A stretch of 51,247 bases of DNA from Tannerella sp. (GCA_031285565.1 JAITVY010000009.1:1-51247); one strand, 5' to 3'. Positions 18,134-27,850 are shown, counted from the first letter of the stretch. Program-made: numbers and translations. Notes: generated by a model not told the origin, from the letters alone.

Positions 18134-18288
18134 CTCACCGGCTAGTGAGAGAAATTCTTACCAATTGGTGATATTGTATCTTACCAATTGGTGAGATAGT
18201 ATCTTACCAACTCACAAGAGACCCTCTTACCAGCTGGTAAGAATTACTATCACGCATAAGGTGAGAGTTGCGACTCACCTTAAATGAG
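18134..18288. repeat. Seven palindromes on a 23-bp period
   Basis: Sixteen-base near-palindromes start at 18134, 18157, 18180, 18203 and 18226, exactly 23 bp apart. Examples are CTTACCAATTGGTGAG and the perfect palindrome CTTACCAGCTGGTAAG (18226-18241). Two degenerate units follow close to the next period positions (about 18250-18264 and 18274-18288). Seven-base linkers between units vary. The array lies 110 bp before the GH95 gene and holds no coding frame. It could be a protein-binding array or an intergenic repeat; a CRISPR is excluded by the short linkers. Confidence 0.85.
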
Positions 18289-18333
18289 CAACCATAAACA
18301 ATAAGATTGCTAACAAAAATTCAATAAAATACC

Positions 18334-18402
18334 ATGAAAACGAAAGAATTCATCTTGCTATTAATAATAACCGGCACATTTTTGAAAGAATATAAATTAT
18401 GA
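18334..18402 (+). CDS. 22-residue mini-ORF with signal-peptide character, overlapping the GH95 start
   Basis: ATG at 18334 opens [20 protein letters not shown] and two more residues, then a TGA that overlaps the GH95 start as ATGA. The peptide is basic at the front and then hydrophobic, like a lipoprotein or signal-peptide start. It could be the remnant of a deleted secreted gene or a leader coupling translation into GH95. It is preceded by AT-rich sequence like that before real starts here. Function unknown. Confidence 0.35.
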   Translation: MKTKEFILLLIITGTFLKEYKL

Positions 18403-20828
18403 AAAGAACTTGTATTTCCTTATTTTTAACCTTGTTTGCCGTTTTATTAGTTCAGGCAGATGAATTAAAACTATGGTATGCCCAACCTGCCGTAAAATGG
18501 GTCGAAGCATTGCCACTCGGTAATTCCCGTCTGGGCGTAATGGTGTATGGTAACCCGGCTCACGAAGAATTACAACTGAATGAAGAAACCGTATGGGGAG
18601 GAGGTCCGCATAATAATAATCAGCCAAATGCACTGAATGCCTTACCTGAAGTCCGCCGGTTAGTCTTTGAAGGCAGGAATGAAGAAGCACAGCAGATGAT
18701 TGATGAAAAGTTTCGCACTCCTCAAAACGGGATGCCCTATCAAACGATCGGAAGCCTGATGCTGCACTTTGACGGGCATGGGGAATATACGGATTATTAT
18801 CGCGACCTGAATATCAGTAATGCGGTAGCAACAACGAGATACAAGATCGGGGAAGTAACCTATACACGTGAAATTTTCACATCATTCACGGATAATGTTG
18901 TTATCATGCGTCTGTCATCCGATAAAAAAGGAGCGCTATCTTTTTCGGCAGATTACAAATCGCCGTTAGAACATACAGTAAAGAAGAAAGAGGGCAAATT
19001 GATCCTTTCGGGTAAGGGACAGGAGCATGAAGGAATACCCGGTGCAATCCGTGTAGAAACACAGACCCTGATTCAGGCAGAAGATGGAAAAGTAGCGGTT
19101 GAATCAGATAAAATAATCGTTTCGAATGCCACTATAGCTACGATTTATATTTCTTCAGCCACTAATTTTGTAAACTATAATGATGTCGGCGGAAATGAAA
19201 GTAAACTCGCTACTGCCTATATGAAAGCTGCATTGAAAAATCCGTACGAGAAAGCGAAAGCTGATCATATCGCTTACTATGACCATCAATTCAGCCGTGT
19301 AAAGTTAGATCTCGGGACTTCGGATGCAGCAAAAGAACAGACCCACCTGCGTGTAAAGAATTTTAGAAACGGGAAAGATATATCATTAGCTGCACTGATG
19401 TTCCAATACGGACGGTACCTGCTGATTTCTTCTTCCCAACCGGGCGGACAACCGGCTAACTTGCAGGGAATCTGGAATCATGAATTACTCGCCCCATGGG
19501 ATGGAAAGTATACTATCAATATCAATACCGAGATGAACTATTGGCCTGCAGAAGTGACAAATCTTAGCGAAACGCATCAACCTTTATTTCAGATGTTGAA
19601 AGAATTATCCCGGACAGGAAGCAAAACGGCGCATGATATGTACGGATGCAACGGCTGGGTTACCCATCATAATACGGATATCTGGCGGAGTTGTGGGGTT
19701 GTAGACGGCGCTTATTGGGGAATGTGGCCAAACGGCGGAGCATGGTTGGCACAGCATCTCTGGGAACATTATTTATATACGGGAGACAAAAAATTCCTGA
19801 AAGAAGTGTATCCCATACTAAAAGGAGCAGCAGATTTCTTCCTTGATTTCCTGGTTGAGCATCCCCGCTATAAGTGGATGGTAACCTGTCCTTCGAACTC
19901 TCCCGAGCATGGCCCGGGCAAATCTTCCATTATTGCCGGATGTACCATGGATAATCAGATTGCCTTTGATATACTTACCCGGACACGCGAAGCCTGTCTA
20001 ATTCTTGGTGAAGACGATACGTACGCAAAAAAACTGGAAGAAATGAGTAAACGTTTGCCACCCATGCAGATCGGAAAGTATAATCAGTTGCAGGAATGGC
20101 TGGAAGATCTGGATGATCCTGCAAACGATCATCGTCATGTCTCCCATCTGTATGGATTGTATCCGGGTAATCAAATCTCTCCTTACAGGCACCCGGATCT
20201 CTTCCAGGCCGTTAAAAACTCACTTATATACCGGGGGGATATGGCAACAGGTTGGTCTATCGGGTGGAAGATAAACCTCTGGGCGCGCTTGCTGGACGGT
20301 AATCATGCTTACAAAATTATTAATAACATGTTGATGCTGGTTGAAGACGGCAACGATGACGGACGTACTTATCCGAATTTGTTTGATGCACACCCACCGT
20401 TCCAGATTGACGGAAACTTCGGATATACAGCAGGTATAGCAGAAATGCTATTACAGAGTCATGATGGAGCAGTGCATTTATTACCAGCACTACCGGATAC
20501 CTGGCGCAGCGGAAGTATCAGTGGATTAATGGCGCGCGGAGGATTTGAAGTGGCCGTTAAATGGGATGGCGTACAATTGGAACAGGCTGAAATCAAATCC
20601 CGCATAGGTGGAAATCTTCGTCTGCGTTCATACGTTCCGCTGAAAGGCGAAGGATTGAAAGAAGCCAAAGGAGAAAATCCGAATCCGCTATATACACAGC
20701 CTGATATAAAAGCGCCGCTGGTTTCCGAAAAGATATCTACACCCCAACTTCCGGCTCTGTATCGTATTTATGAGTATGATGTACAAACGGAAGCCGGAAA
20801 GACATATCGTTTTACAAGAGGGAGTTAA
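18399..20828 (+). CDS. GH95 alpha-L-fucosidase/alpha-L-galactosidase
   Basis: This inverting exo-glycosidase removes alpha-1,2-linked L-fucose or L-galactose. In grass-type glucuronoarabinoxylans, GH95 enzymes of xylan loci are known to remove L-galactose, which fits better here than fucose. The signal peptide covers ~1-20 (periplasmic). Family landmarks: [19 protein letters not shown] near the N-terminus, the Asn374/Asn376 pair in [10 protein letters not shown], Glu566 in QEWLED, and Asp671 in [20 protein letters not shown]. At 809 residues it has full length: N-terminal sandwich, linker, (alpha/alpha)6 barrel and C-terminal sandwich. It starts a second gene block (GH95, GH3, GH43) after a 640-bp repeat-filled spacer. 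Confidence 0.93.
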   Translation: MKRTCISLFLTLFAVLLVQADELKLWYAQPAVKWVEALPLGNSRLGVMVYGNPAHEELQLNEETVWGGGPHNNNQPNALNALPEVRRLVFEGRNEEAQQMIDEKFRTPQNGMPYQTIGSLMLHFDGHGEYTDYYRDLNISNAVATTRYKIGEVTYTREIFTSFTDNVVIMRLSSDKKGALSFSADYKSPLEHTVKKKEGKLILSGKGQEHEGIPGAIRVETQTLIQAEDGKVAVESDKIIVSNATIATIYISSATNFVNYNDVGGNESKLATAYMKAALKNPYEKAKADHIAYYDHQFSRVKLDLGTSDAAKEQTHLRVKNFRNGKDISLAALMFQYGRYLLISSSQPGGQPANLQGIWNHELLAPWDGKYTININTEMNYWPAEVTNLSETHQPLFQMLKELSRTGSKTAHDMYGCNGWVTHHNTDIWRSCGVVDGAYWGMWPNGGAWLAQHLWEHYLYTGDKKFLKEVYPILKGAADFFLDFLVEHPRYKWMVTCPSNSPEHGPGKSSIIAGCTMDNQIAFDILTRTREACLILGEDDTYAKKLEEMSKRLPPMQIGKYNQLQEWLEDLDDPANDHRHVSHLYGLYPGNQISPYRHPDLFQAVKNSLIYRGDMATGWSIGWKINLWARLLDGNHAYKIINNMLMLVEDGNDDGRTYPNLFDAHPPFQIDGNFGYTAGIAEMLLQSHDGAVHLLPALPDTWRSGSISGLMARGGFEVAVKWDGVQLEQAEIKSRIGGNLRLRSYVPLKGEGLKEAKGENPNPLYTQPDIKAPLVSEKISTPQLPALYRIYEYDVQTEAGKTYRFTRGS

Positions 20829-20874
20829 CTAATAATAGTACAAAGTTTAGAAACATCAAATAAATCAATTAGAT

Positions 20875-23514
20875 ATGAAGAAAAGCCTTTTTATTCTGCT
20901 TTTATTGGTTACGGCTATGGTATTATATGGTAGTAATCAATATGATTATCCTTTTCAAAATCCGGAATTAACAACGGAAGAACGTATCGAGAACCTGCTG
21001 TCCATTCTCACTCCCGAAGAAAAAGTAGGATTAATGATGAATTCCTCAAAAGCAGTACCCCGCCTGGGAATCCCTGATTATGATTGGTGGAATGAAGCCT
21101 TACATGGTGTTGCACGTGCGGGACTGGCAACCGTTTTTCCGCAGGCGATCGGGATGGCTGCGACCTGGAATGAACCGGGTCACCTGGAAACATTTGAGAT
21201 TATCTCTGATGAAGCACGTGCAAAATATAACGAAGCGGTTCGCAACGACAATCGCGGACGTTATTACGGGTTAACATTCTGGACGCCTAATATCAATATA
21301 TTCCGTGATCCGCGCTGGGGACGCGGACAGGAAACATATGGTGAAGACCCATATCTTACAGCGAGGCTCGGGGTAGCTTCCGTTAAAGGATTACAAGGAA
21401 ATGATCCGAAATATTTTAAGACACATGCCTGTGCAAAACATTATGCGGTGCACAGCGGACCGGAGTGGAACCGGCACTCATACAATGCAATCGCTTCGGG
21501 ACGCGATCTATGGGAGACTTACCTGCCTGCTTTCAAAGCGCTTATACATGAGGCAAACGTACAGGAAGTAATGTGCGCCTATAATGCCTACGAAGGACAA
21601 CCTTGTTGCGGCAGCGATGCCCTACTGACAGATATCCTGCGTAATAAGTGGGGATATAAAGGGATGGTTGTATCCGACTGCTGGGCTATTAATGACTTTT
21701 TTATCCCTGAAAACCATGGTAGCCACCCTACCCCTGCAGCAGCATCTGCCGATGCAGTGATTCATACAACGGATCTGGAATGCGGAAGCGCTTACGCAAA
21801 TCTGCTGGAAGCGCTGAAAGAGGGACTGATCACACAGGAACAGATAGATATTTCCATGCGCCGTATACTCCGGGGATGGTTTGAACTGGGAATGCTTGAT
21901 CCGAAAGAAATCGTTCCATGGAGCAACTTACCTTACTCCATAGTAGTCTCCCGCAAGCATCGCGAAAAAGCGCTTAAAGTTGCACGCGAATCCATGACAT
22001 TATTGAAAAACGAAAACAGTGTACTGCCTTTACATAAAGATATCAAAAAAATAGCCGTGATTGGTCCGAACGCAGCAGACAGCACCATGCTGTGGGGAAA
22101 TTATAATGGTTTCCCATCGTCTACTGTTACAATTCTGGACGGAATAAAAGCAAAATTGCCGGATGCCGAAATCATTTATGATAAAGGATGCGACCTGGTA
22201 GATCCATGGGTAAGAACATCCCTTTATGAAAACTTTGTAAGTGATGCGAAAGGAACGAAAGGACTAAACGTTGAATTTTACAACAATAACGAGCTGAAAG
22301 GCAATCCGGTAGCAACATTAGTGAATGCTGTCGGCATCAATTACAACAATTCCGGAGGAACCGCCCTTGCACAAGGAGTAAATATGGATAATACCTCTAC
22401 ACGCATATCCGGGATATTTACGGCTCCTTATACTGGTCAAATAGCTTTTTCGGCACGTACATCCGATGGATACAAGCTTTTTATTGATGACAAAGAAGTG
22501 ATGTCGCAAAGTGGACGCGAAGCATTTATCCCCTCGGAATACATTATGGACGTAGTAAAAGACCGGTCATACAATGTAAAGCTGGAACATTTACAGACAG
22601 GTCGGCGTGTGCAGATCGATTTTTCTGTTTATCACAAAGAACAGATTGAGTTTTCCGGGCTTACTGCGAAAATAAAAGATGTTGATGCAATCATCTATGC
22701 CGGAGGATTATCCCCACGACTGGAGGGTGAAGAGATGCCGGTTAGCTATGAAGGTTTTAAGGGTGGTGATAAAGTATCTATCGACCTGCCGGAAGTACAA
22801 CGCCGGATTCTATCCGACCTGAAGAAAACCGGTAAACCGGTAATTTTTGTGCTTTGCACAGGAAGTTCACTTGCACTGGAACAGGACGAAAAGAATTACG
22901 ATGCGTTGCTTTGTGCATGGTATGGTGGTCAGGCAGCCGGAACAGCAGTAGCCGATGTATTGTTTGGTGATTACAATCCTGCCGGACGTCTGCCGGTTAC
23001 GTTCTATAAAACGCTGGCACAACTTGATGATGCATTAGCCAAAACGGACGATCCGGCGCGCCAGGATTTTGAGAATTACGACATGACCGGACGTACCTAT
23101 CGCTATATGACAGAATCGCCTCTTTACCCGTTCGGACATGGACTTAGTTATGCCACTTTCGATTATGGCAATGCTGTTATAAAAACAAATACGATCAGCG
23201 CCGGTGAAAGTGTTTCGATAACCATTCCGGTAACAAACACATCAAGCCAGGGTGGAGATGAAGTCGTTCAGGTATATGTAAAACGGAATAATGACCCCCA
23301 GGCTCCTGTTAAATCATTGCGGGCATTCAAACGCGTATATGTAGAACCGGGACAAACCCTGCAGGTTGAATTGGCTATTACTCCGGAATCGTTTGAATTT
23401 TATGATGAAGTTAGTGACGGACTAAAAGCAAAAACAGGCAGTTATACCATTTTGTACGGTGGTACATCAGCCGATGCCGGACAGAAAAAAGTAGATATTA
23501 CAGTAGAGCTTTAA
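20875..23514 (+). CDS. GH3 beta-xylosidase with PA14 domain
   Basis: This retaining exo-enzyme probably releases xylose from the non-reducing end of xylo-oligosaccharides in the periplasm. A signal peptide covers ~1-19. The N-terminal TIM barrel carries KHYAVHSGPEWNRHSYNA and the nucleophile Asp268 in GMVVSDCWAINDFF. The alpha/beta sandwich is interrupted by a PA14 domain at ~455-590 (NVEFYNNNELKG...SARTSDGYKLFIDDKEV), and a fibronectin-III-like domain closes the protein (~780-875). The SDCWAI context resembles beta-xylosidases more than beta-glucosidases, but beta-glucosidase activity is possible. It follows GH95 by 46 bp. Confidence 0.9.
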   Translation: MKKSLFILLLLVTAMVLYGSNQYDYPFQNPELTTEERIENLLSILTPEEKVGLMMNSSKAVPRLGIPDYDWWNEALHGVARAGLATVFPQAIGMAATWNEPGHLETFEIISDEARAKYNEAVRNDNRGRYYGLTFWTPNINIFRDPRWGRGQETYGEDPYLTARLGVASVKGLQGNDPKYFKTHACAKHYAVHSGPEWNRHSYNAIASGRDLWETYLPAFKALIHEANVQEVMCAYNAYEGQPCCGSDALLTDILRNKWGYKGMVVSDCWAINDFFIPENHGSHPTPAAASADAVIHTTDLECGSAYANLLEALKEGLITQEQIDISMRRILRGWFELGMLDPKEIVPWSNLPYSIVVSRKHREKALKVARESMTLLKNENSVLPLHKDIKKIAVIGPNAADSTMLWGNYNGFPSSTVTILDGIKAKLPDAEIIYDKGCDLVDPWVRTSLYENFVSDAKGTKGLNVEFYNNNELKGNPVATLVNAVGINYNNSGGTALAQGVNMDNTSTRISGIFTAPYTGQIAFSARTSDGYKLFIDDKEVMSQSGREAFIPSEYIMDVVKDRSYNVKLEHLQTGRRVQIDFSVYHKEQIEFSGLTAKIKDVDAIIYAGGLSPRLEGEEMPVSYEGFKGGDKVSIDLPEVQRRILSDLKKTGKPVIFVLCTGSSLALEQDEKNYDALLCAWYGGQAAGTAVADVLFGDYNPAGRLPVTFYKTLAQLDDALAKTDDPARQDFENYDMTGRTYRYMTESPLYPFGHGLSYATFDYGNAVIKTNTISAGESVSITIPVTNTSSQGGDEVVQVYVKRNNDPQAPVKSLRAFKRVYVEPGQTLQVELAITPESFEFYDEVSDGLKAKTGSYTILYGGTSADAGQKKVDITVEL

Positions 23515-23542
23515 ATAAAACATTATGAAACGAAGCATGTAA

Positions 23543-23605
23543 ATTAGTGGTTAATTGTTAATGATTAGTGATTAATTAACCGCTTATCACTAACCGTTAA
23601 TCACT
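23543..23605. repeat. Heptanucleotide array folding back on itself
   Basis: ATTAGTG, GTTAATT, GTTAATG, ATTAGTG and ATTAATT run in 7-nt register from 23543. The segment 23582-23605 is their partial reverse complement (AGTGATTAA at 23567 with TTAATCACT at 23597). Flanking arms ATGAAACGA (23525) and TCGTTTCAT (23614) extend the inverted repeat. It fills the 141-bp spacer between GH3 and the secreted GH43. Confidence 0.65.
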
Positions 23606-23655
23606 CGAATGACTCGTTTCATGCAACCAAAGTGTAAAAAAACAATTATCATCGT

Positions 23656-25206
23656 ATGAAACAAATCTCTATTATATTACTAAGTCTCTTCTTTGCTAAT
23701 AATCTCCTGGCAAAATCAGGCAATAATGAAAACGAGACATTTACCAATCCGGTTATTTATGCAGATGTACCGGATATCGATGTTATCAGGGTTGGTAACG
23801 ACTATTATATGGTCAGCACGACAATGCACCTGATGCCGGGCGCACCGATTATGAAATCGAAAGACCTGGTAAACTGGGAGATCATCAGCTATATTTTTGA
23901 CGAAATAAAAGATAGTCCGCTATATGACCTGGAAGGCGGCAACGTTTACGGACAGGGACAATGGGCTTCTTCGTTACGCTACCATAACAACCACTTCTAT
24001 GTCTTTTTTGCGACTAATAATCCGAAAAAGTCGTATATCTATTCAACGACAGACCCGGCAGGAAAATGGGAAAAGATCGCGACATTTGACGGTAATTATC
24101 ATGATGCCTCCCTCCTGTTCGACGATGACAACAGGGTATATCTTGCTTTTGGCGGTAGCCACATCCGGATAAAAGAATTAAACAAAGATCTTAAAACCTT
24201 TAAAGACGAGGGATTAGACGTTGAAGTGATTCATGGTGAACCGAAAGGCCTGCTGGAAGGAACCCATATCAATAAATATAACGGGAAGTATTATATGTTC
24301 CTGATATGGTGGCCACAGGGTGGAATCCGTACTCAACTTTGTTTCCGTTCGGATAAAATAGAAGGCCCATATGAAATGAAAGAGATTCTTTCAGACGACC
24401 TTGGCTTTCCTAATCATGGTGTAGCACAGGGCTGCATTGTTGACGCGGAAAACGGAGACTGGTATGGATTTCTTTTCCAGGATCACGAAGCAGTAGGGCG
24501 AACTCCGGTACTGATGCCCTGTCGTTGGGAAGACGGTTGGCCGATGCTGGGTGATGAAAAAGGAAAAGTGCCTAAAGTGATGGAAAAACTGGTGCAAGGT
24601 TATCCGGAAACACCTTTAGTAATCAGTGATGATTTTAGTTCATCCAGATTGGCACTCAACTGGCAATGGAACCATAATCCGGATAATAGCCTATGGTCGT
24701 TAACCGAACGCCCTGGTTTTATGAGGCTAAAAACAGGCAAAGTCGTTGAAACCATTTTTGAAGCCCGTAATACATTGTCGCAACGGACAGAAGGACCGGC
24801 ATGCAGTGGCATAATCTCATTAGATGTCACTCATATGAAAGACGGCGATGTTGCCGGACTGGGAGCCTTTTGTGCGGAACCGGGACTGATTTCTGTTATC
24901 ATGGATAATGATAAAAAGTTCCTTGTTATGACAGACAGAAGTGAAGAGAAAGGCAGGACGGAACTGAATCAAAACACAATCTATCTGCGAATGGACTGTG
25001 ATTTCAATACGGATAAAGCCAATTTCTTTTACAGTACGGATAAGAAAGACTGGAAAAAGCTAGGAACCGAATTCAAAATGATTTACAACCTTAAACATTT
25101 TATGGGTAACCGCTTTGCTATCTATAATTATACCACCAAATCTGCCGGTGGATATGTGGATGTGGACTTTTTTGAGTATAGCAGGGGAGTTTTAGTTGAC
25201 AAATGA
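23656..25206 (+). CDS. Secreted GH43 (subfamily 12-like) xylosidase/arabinofuranosidase
   Basis: This periplasmic exo-enzyme acts on xylose or arabinofuranose side chains. After the signal peptide (~1-20) the five-bladed propeller has the base Asp40 (ADVPDIDVIRVGN), the modulator Asp150 (GNYHDASLLFDDD) and the acid Glu201 (LEGTHINKYNGKYY). A C-terminal beta-sandwich of the GH43_C2 type occupies ~320-510 (ISDDFSSSRLALNWQWNHNP). That two-domain layout distinguishes it from the cytoplasmic GH43 at 12571. Subfamily 12 members include both beta-xylosidases and alpha-L-arabinofuranosidases, so specificity is open. The final residues (VLVDK) are encoded by a 7-nt repeat array, as in two other genes of the operon. 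Confidence 0.9.
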   Translation: MKQISIILLSLFFANNLLAKSGNNENETFTNPVIYADVPDIDVIRVGNDYYMVSTTMHLMPGAPIMKSKDLVNWEIISYIFDEIKDSPLYDLEGGNVYGQGQWASSLRYHNNHFYVFFATNNPKKSYIYSTTDPAGKWEKIATFDGNYHDASLLFDDDNRVYLAFGGSHIRIKELNKDLKTFKDEGLDVEVIHGEPKGLLEGTHINKYNGKYYMFLIWWPQGGIRTQLCFRSDKIEGPYEMKEILSDDLGFPNHGVAQGCIVDAENGDWYGFLFQDHEAVGRTPVLMPCRWEDGWPMLGDEKGKVPKVMEKLVQGYPETPLVISDDFSSSRLALNWQWNHNPDNSLWSLTERPGFMRLKTGKVVETIFEARNTLSQRTEGPACSGIISLDVTHMKDGDVAGLGAFCAEPGLISVIMDNDKKFLVMTDRSEEKGRTELNQNTIYLRMDCDFNTDKANFFYSTDKKDWKKLGTEFKMIYNLKHFMGNRFAIYNYTTKSAGGYVDVDFFEYSRGVLVDK

Positions 25207-25225
25207 CAGTGGACAATTGACAATG
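25195..25225 (+). repeat. Heptanucleotide array overlapping the secreted GH43 stop
   Basis: GTTGACA, AATGACA, GTGGACA, ATTGACA, then ATG, in exact 7-nt register. The stop codon at 25204-25206 is inside the second unit. Confidence 0.8.
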
Positions 25226-25306
25226 AAGGGAATCCCGCATATTACCTGCTAAACGATATAAGATGGATATACCGGTGGGTGCAGTAATATAGTCACTTAG
25301 TTGTGA

Positions 25307-25319
25307 GGATTTGCAATCC
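25307..25319. repeat. Short REP-like hairpin between convergent genes
   Basis: GGATT-TGC-AATCC forms a 5-bp stem with a 3-nt loop between the 3' ends of the GH43 and GH2 genes. No T-run follows on either strand, so it is not a strong terminator. The rest of the 133-bp spacer shows nothing recognisable. Confidence 0.4.
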
Positions 25320-25339
25320 GAACTCTTAATATTAGGAAC

Positions 25340-27694
25340 TTAGGGATTTTTACTCTGCACTTCAACGACATACGGTTCATCCACCCCTTCCATCCGGACA
25401 CTTACACGCATTTTTCCTGCCTTCCGGGTTGACTGTACAACCACCAGGGCTTTGCCAAAGTATGTTTTCAGTTCATTCACTGCAAACGTTTTCTCACGGC
25501 GCAGGTCTCCGTTATCAATTCCCAGAAACTTGCCTTCTCCTTCAACCGAAACTGTCAGCATCCGGTCATCTGTTTGTACCAGGTTTCCATCTTCATCTTC
25601 CAGATGGATGGATATATGCGACAGGTCTTGTCCGTCTGCCTTTATTTCAGTAACATCTGCTTTCAGCACCGCCTTGTCTGTCTGTTTGGAAGTAACCAGT
25701 GTATATGTTGCAACTTCCTCATCACCATTATAGCCCTTTGCTTCCAGTTTTCCCGGAATATAAGGCAGGTACCAGACGATAGTATTATTTGTGAAATCTG
25801 CAGTCTTACTTTTTCCCATCGACTTATCATTAAAGAATAATTCTACTCTTTCACAATTGGATATAGTCCGGATCTCCATGATCTGTCCCATATAACTCCG
25901 CGGGAAATTCCAATGCGATGCCATCTTGGGCCATTGCCACAGGTCACGTCCATGATCAATATCGAGCGATACATCCATTACAGCTATGCTAACCAATGGC
26001 TCTGCGTTCCACATGGCACGGTGATATGCTGCACGCGGCTTTTCATTCATACATATATCAAACAGTCCGTTTGGCCATCCCCGGCTATTGCCGACTGCTT
26101 CTCCCAGGTAATCGACTCCCGACCAGATAAAACCTCCGGCTACAAAATCATTTTCCGCAACAACATTCCACGGATTTAATGGCGTATAGCTCCGGATGTT
26201 CCCTTCTTCGCCTCTGAAATAAGGTAGTTCTTCCGAAATCAAACAGATACGTTCGGGATATTTCTTCTTTTCCGAAAGCATCCGGGCTTCCAGATAATTA
26301 TACCCGATAACATCCGTCACCCCTGCAAACTCTTCCTTATGATTATTCTGCGCTGCTAACGTAACCGGTCGCGTTGGTTCCAGTTGATGCACAAAATCCT
26401 GTAACATCTTTGCCCGGGGAACACTAACCGAAGGCTCCTCCCACGCTTCCTGTACTTCGTTGCCAATGCTCCAAAGAATTACCGAAGGATGATTACGATC
26501 CCGCAATATCATATTTCCCAGGTCTTTCTGCCACCATTCATCAAAGTATTTTTCATAATACCCGGACTTCCACTTGTCGAAAGCTTCGGCAATAACAACA
26601 AATCCCATACGGTCGCACATATCCATAAACTCAGGAGAATAGGGGTTATGAGCACACCGGATAGCATTACATCCATATTCTTTCAGTATTTCCAGGCGCC
26701 TTTCGTCTGCACGGTCAGGAACTGCTGTCCCCAGGGATCCGGCATCCTGATGCAGGCATAGACCCTTTAATTTGAGATGTTCACCATTGAGGAAAAAGCC
26801 CTTATCCTTATCAAACCTGATTGTCCGTACGCCGAAAGGAGTTGAGTAAACGTCTACAACCTTGCTTCCGGTTTTTACAGTCGTTTCCATACTATACATC
26901 TCAGGTGATTCAACAGACCATAACTTCGGATTTTTGAGTGATAACATCTGATCTACATCTGTAGACGTATTTGCCTGGAGAGAGATACTCTTTCCTTCGC
27001 TTTTTGCAACTTCTTTTCCCAAGGCATTCAAAATCCGCTGCGATACAGTAACATTGGCATGCTGATCTCCGGAGTTAACGAGAGTCGTTGTGATTTTCAC
27101 CTCAGCTTTTTCCGTAGAAACAACAGGAGTCGTAATGTAGGTACCATATGTCTCTATATGAACCGGATTGACAACCTGAAGCCAGGCATGTCGATAAATA
27201 CCCGAACCGGTATACCAGCGTGCCCCATCCCCTGTTCTATCGACTCGTACTGCTATTATGTTTTCTTCGCCGGATTTCAGATACGGAGTAAGATCATACT
27301 CAATACTGCAAAAACCATATGGACGAAACCCCAGGTGATGCCCGTTAATATACACATCGCTTTGATGAAATATACCATCGAAGAACACCGAGACTTTCTT
27401 GTCTTTATAGGATGCAGGCAACATAAAACGTTTACGGTACCAGCCAATACCTCCGGGAAGAAATCCGGCTGATCCACCGGCAGCTTTATCAAAATCCAGT
27501 TTGATACTCCAGTCATGGGGTAACTGTATTTCAGTCCAGTTTGTTACTGAAAAGTCTTTTTGTGCATATGCCGGATTATCGTCCAGTATAAACATCCAGT
27601 CAAAGTCAAAACTTTCTTTTATACGTACATTCTTCTGTGCAAAAACATGGATGGCACATAATAGCATAATAATTGTCAGATATTGCTTTTTCAT
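25340..27694 (-). CDS. GH2 beta-galactosidase-like enzyme
   Basis: This periplasmic retaining exo-glycosidase probably removes beta-galactose (less likely glucuronic acid) side residues. The signal peptide ends at VFAQ (~19). Domain order: sugar-binding jelly roll (~25-170), immunoglobulin-like domain (~180-280), TIM barrel with the acid/base Glu in ILWSIGNEVQE and the presumed nucleophile Glu in CLISEELPY, a DUF4982-type domain (MASHWNFP...CERVELFFNDKSMG) and a C-terminal Ig-like domain. At 784 residues it is shorter than LacZ-type enzymes and typical of Bacteroides GH2 proteins. It is convergent with the operon and divergent from the HTCS gene, sharing a 258-bp regulatory spacer that carries the direct-repeat motif. 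Confidence 0.9.
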   Translation of the reverse strand: MKKQYLTIIMLLCAIHVFAQKNVRIKESFDFDWMFILDDNPAYAQKDFSVTNWTEIQLPHDWSIKLDFDKAAGGSAGFLPGGIGWYRKRFMLPASYKDKKVSVFFDGIFHQSDVYINGHHLGFRPYGFCSIEYDLTPYLKSGEENIIAVRVDRTGDGARWYTGSGIYRHAWLQVVNPVHIETYGTYITTPVVSTEKAEVKITTTLVNSGDQHANVTVSQRILNALGKEVAKSEGKSISLQANTSTDVDQMLSLKNPKLWSVESPEMYSMETTVKTGSKVVDVYSTPFGVRTIRFDKDKGFFLNGEHLKLKGLCLHQDAGSLGTAVPDRADERRLEILKEYGCNAIRCAHNPYSPEFMDMCDRMGFVVIAEAFDKWKSGYYEKYFDEWWQKDLGNMILRDRNHPSVILWSIGNEVQEAWEEPSVSVPRAKMLQDFVHQLEPTRPVTLAAQNNHKEEFAGVTDVIGYNYLEARMLSEKKKYPERICLISEELPYFRGEEGNIRSYTPLNPWNVVAENDFVAGGFIWSGVDYLGEAVGNSRGWPNGLFDICMNEKPRAAYHRAMWNAEPLVSIAVMDVSLDIDHGRDLWQWPKMASHWNFPRSYMGQIMEIRTISNCERVELFFNDKSMGKSKTADFTNNTIVWYLPYIPGKLEAKGYNGDEEVATYTLVTSKQTDKAVLKADVTEIKADGQDLSHISIHLEDEDGNLVQTDDRMLTVSVEGEGKFLGIDNGDLRREKTFAVNELKTYFGKALVVVQSTRKAGKMRVSVRMEGVDEPYVVEVQSKNP

Positions 27695-27714
27695 ATGATA
27701 TTTTTTATTTTTTT

Positions 27715-27756
27715 CATCTACTATCTACATACGACTAACTACTGTCTACTATCTTT
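27715..27756. repeat. Heptanucleotide array of the NNNCTAC type, six units
   Basis: CATCTAC, TATCTAC, ATACGAC, TAACTAC, TGTCTAC and TATCTTT run in unbroken 7-nt register, 21 bp upstream of the GH2 start. Only the CTAC half of the unit is conserved, while the first three bases vary. Confidence 0.75.
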
Positions 27757-27820
27757 GAACACAAAGTTAAAAATAGCAGAATAATTGATAATAACCAATT
27801 GTTTCTTTACATTTATAATC

Positions 27821-27850
27821 CGTAACAATGCCTATTCAAATTGTATCATT
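27821..27850 (+). promoter_or_regulatory. Second copy of the candidate HTCS operator
   Basis: CGTAACAAT at 27821 and TGTATCATT at 27842 are 21 bp apart. They correspond to the TGTAACATA/TGTATCATT units before susC. The last unit with its T-run (TTGTATCATTTTTA) matches 1461-1474 at 14 consecutive positions. The site lies between divergent GH2 and HTCS genes and could control either or both. A weak TGTATTTG box follows at 27857. Confidence 0.5.

Noticed and set aside
18134..18288. CRISPR array
   Set aside because: Repeats are spaced every 23 bp with only 7-bp linkers, far too short for spacers, the units are palindromic and variable, and no cas gene is present.
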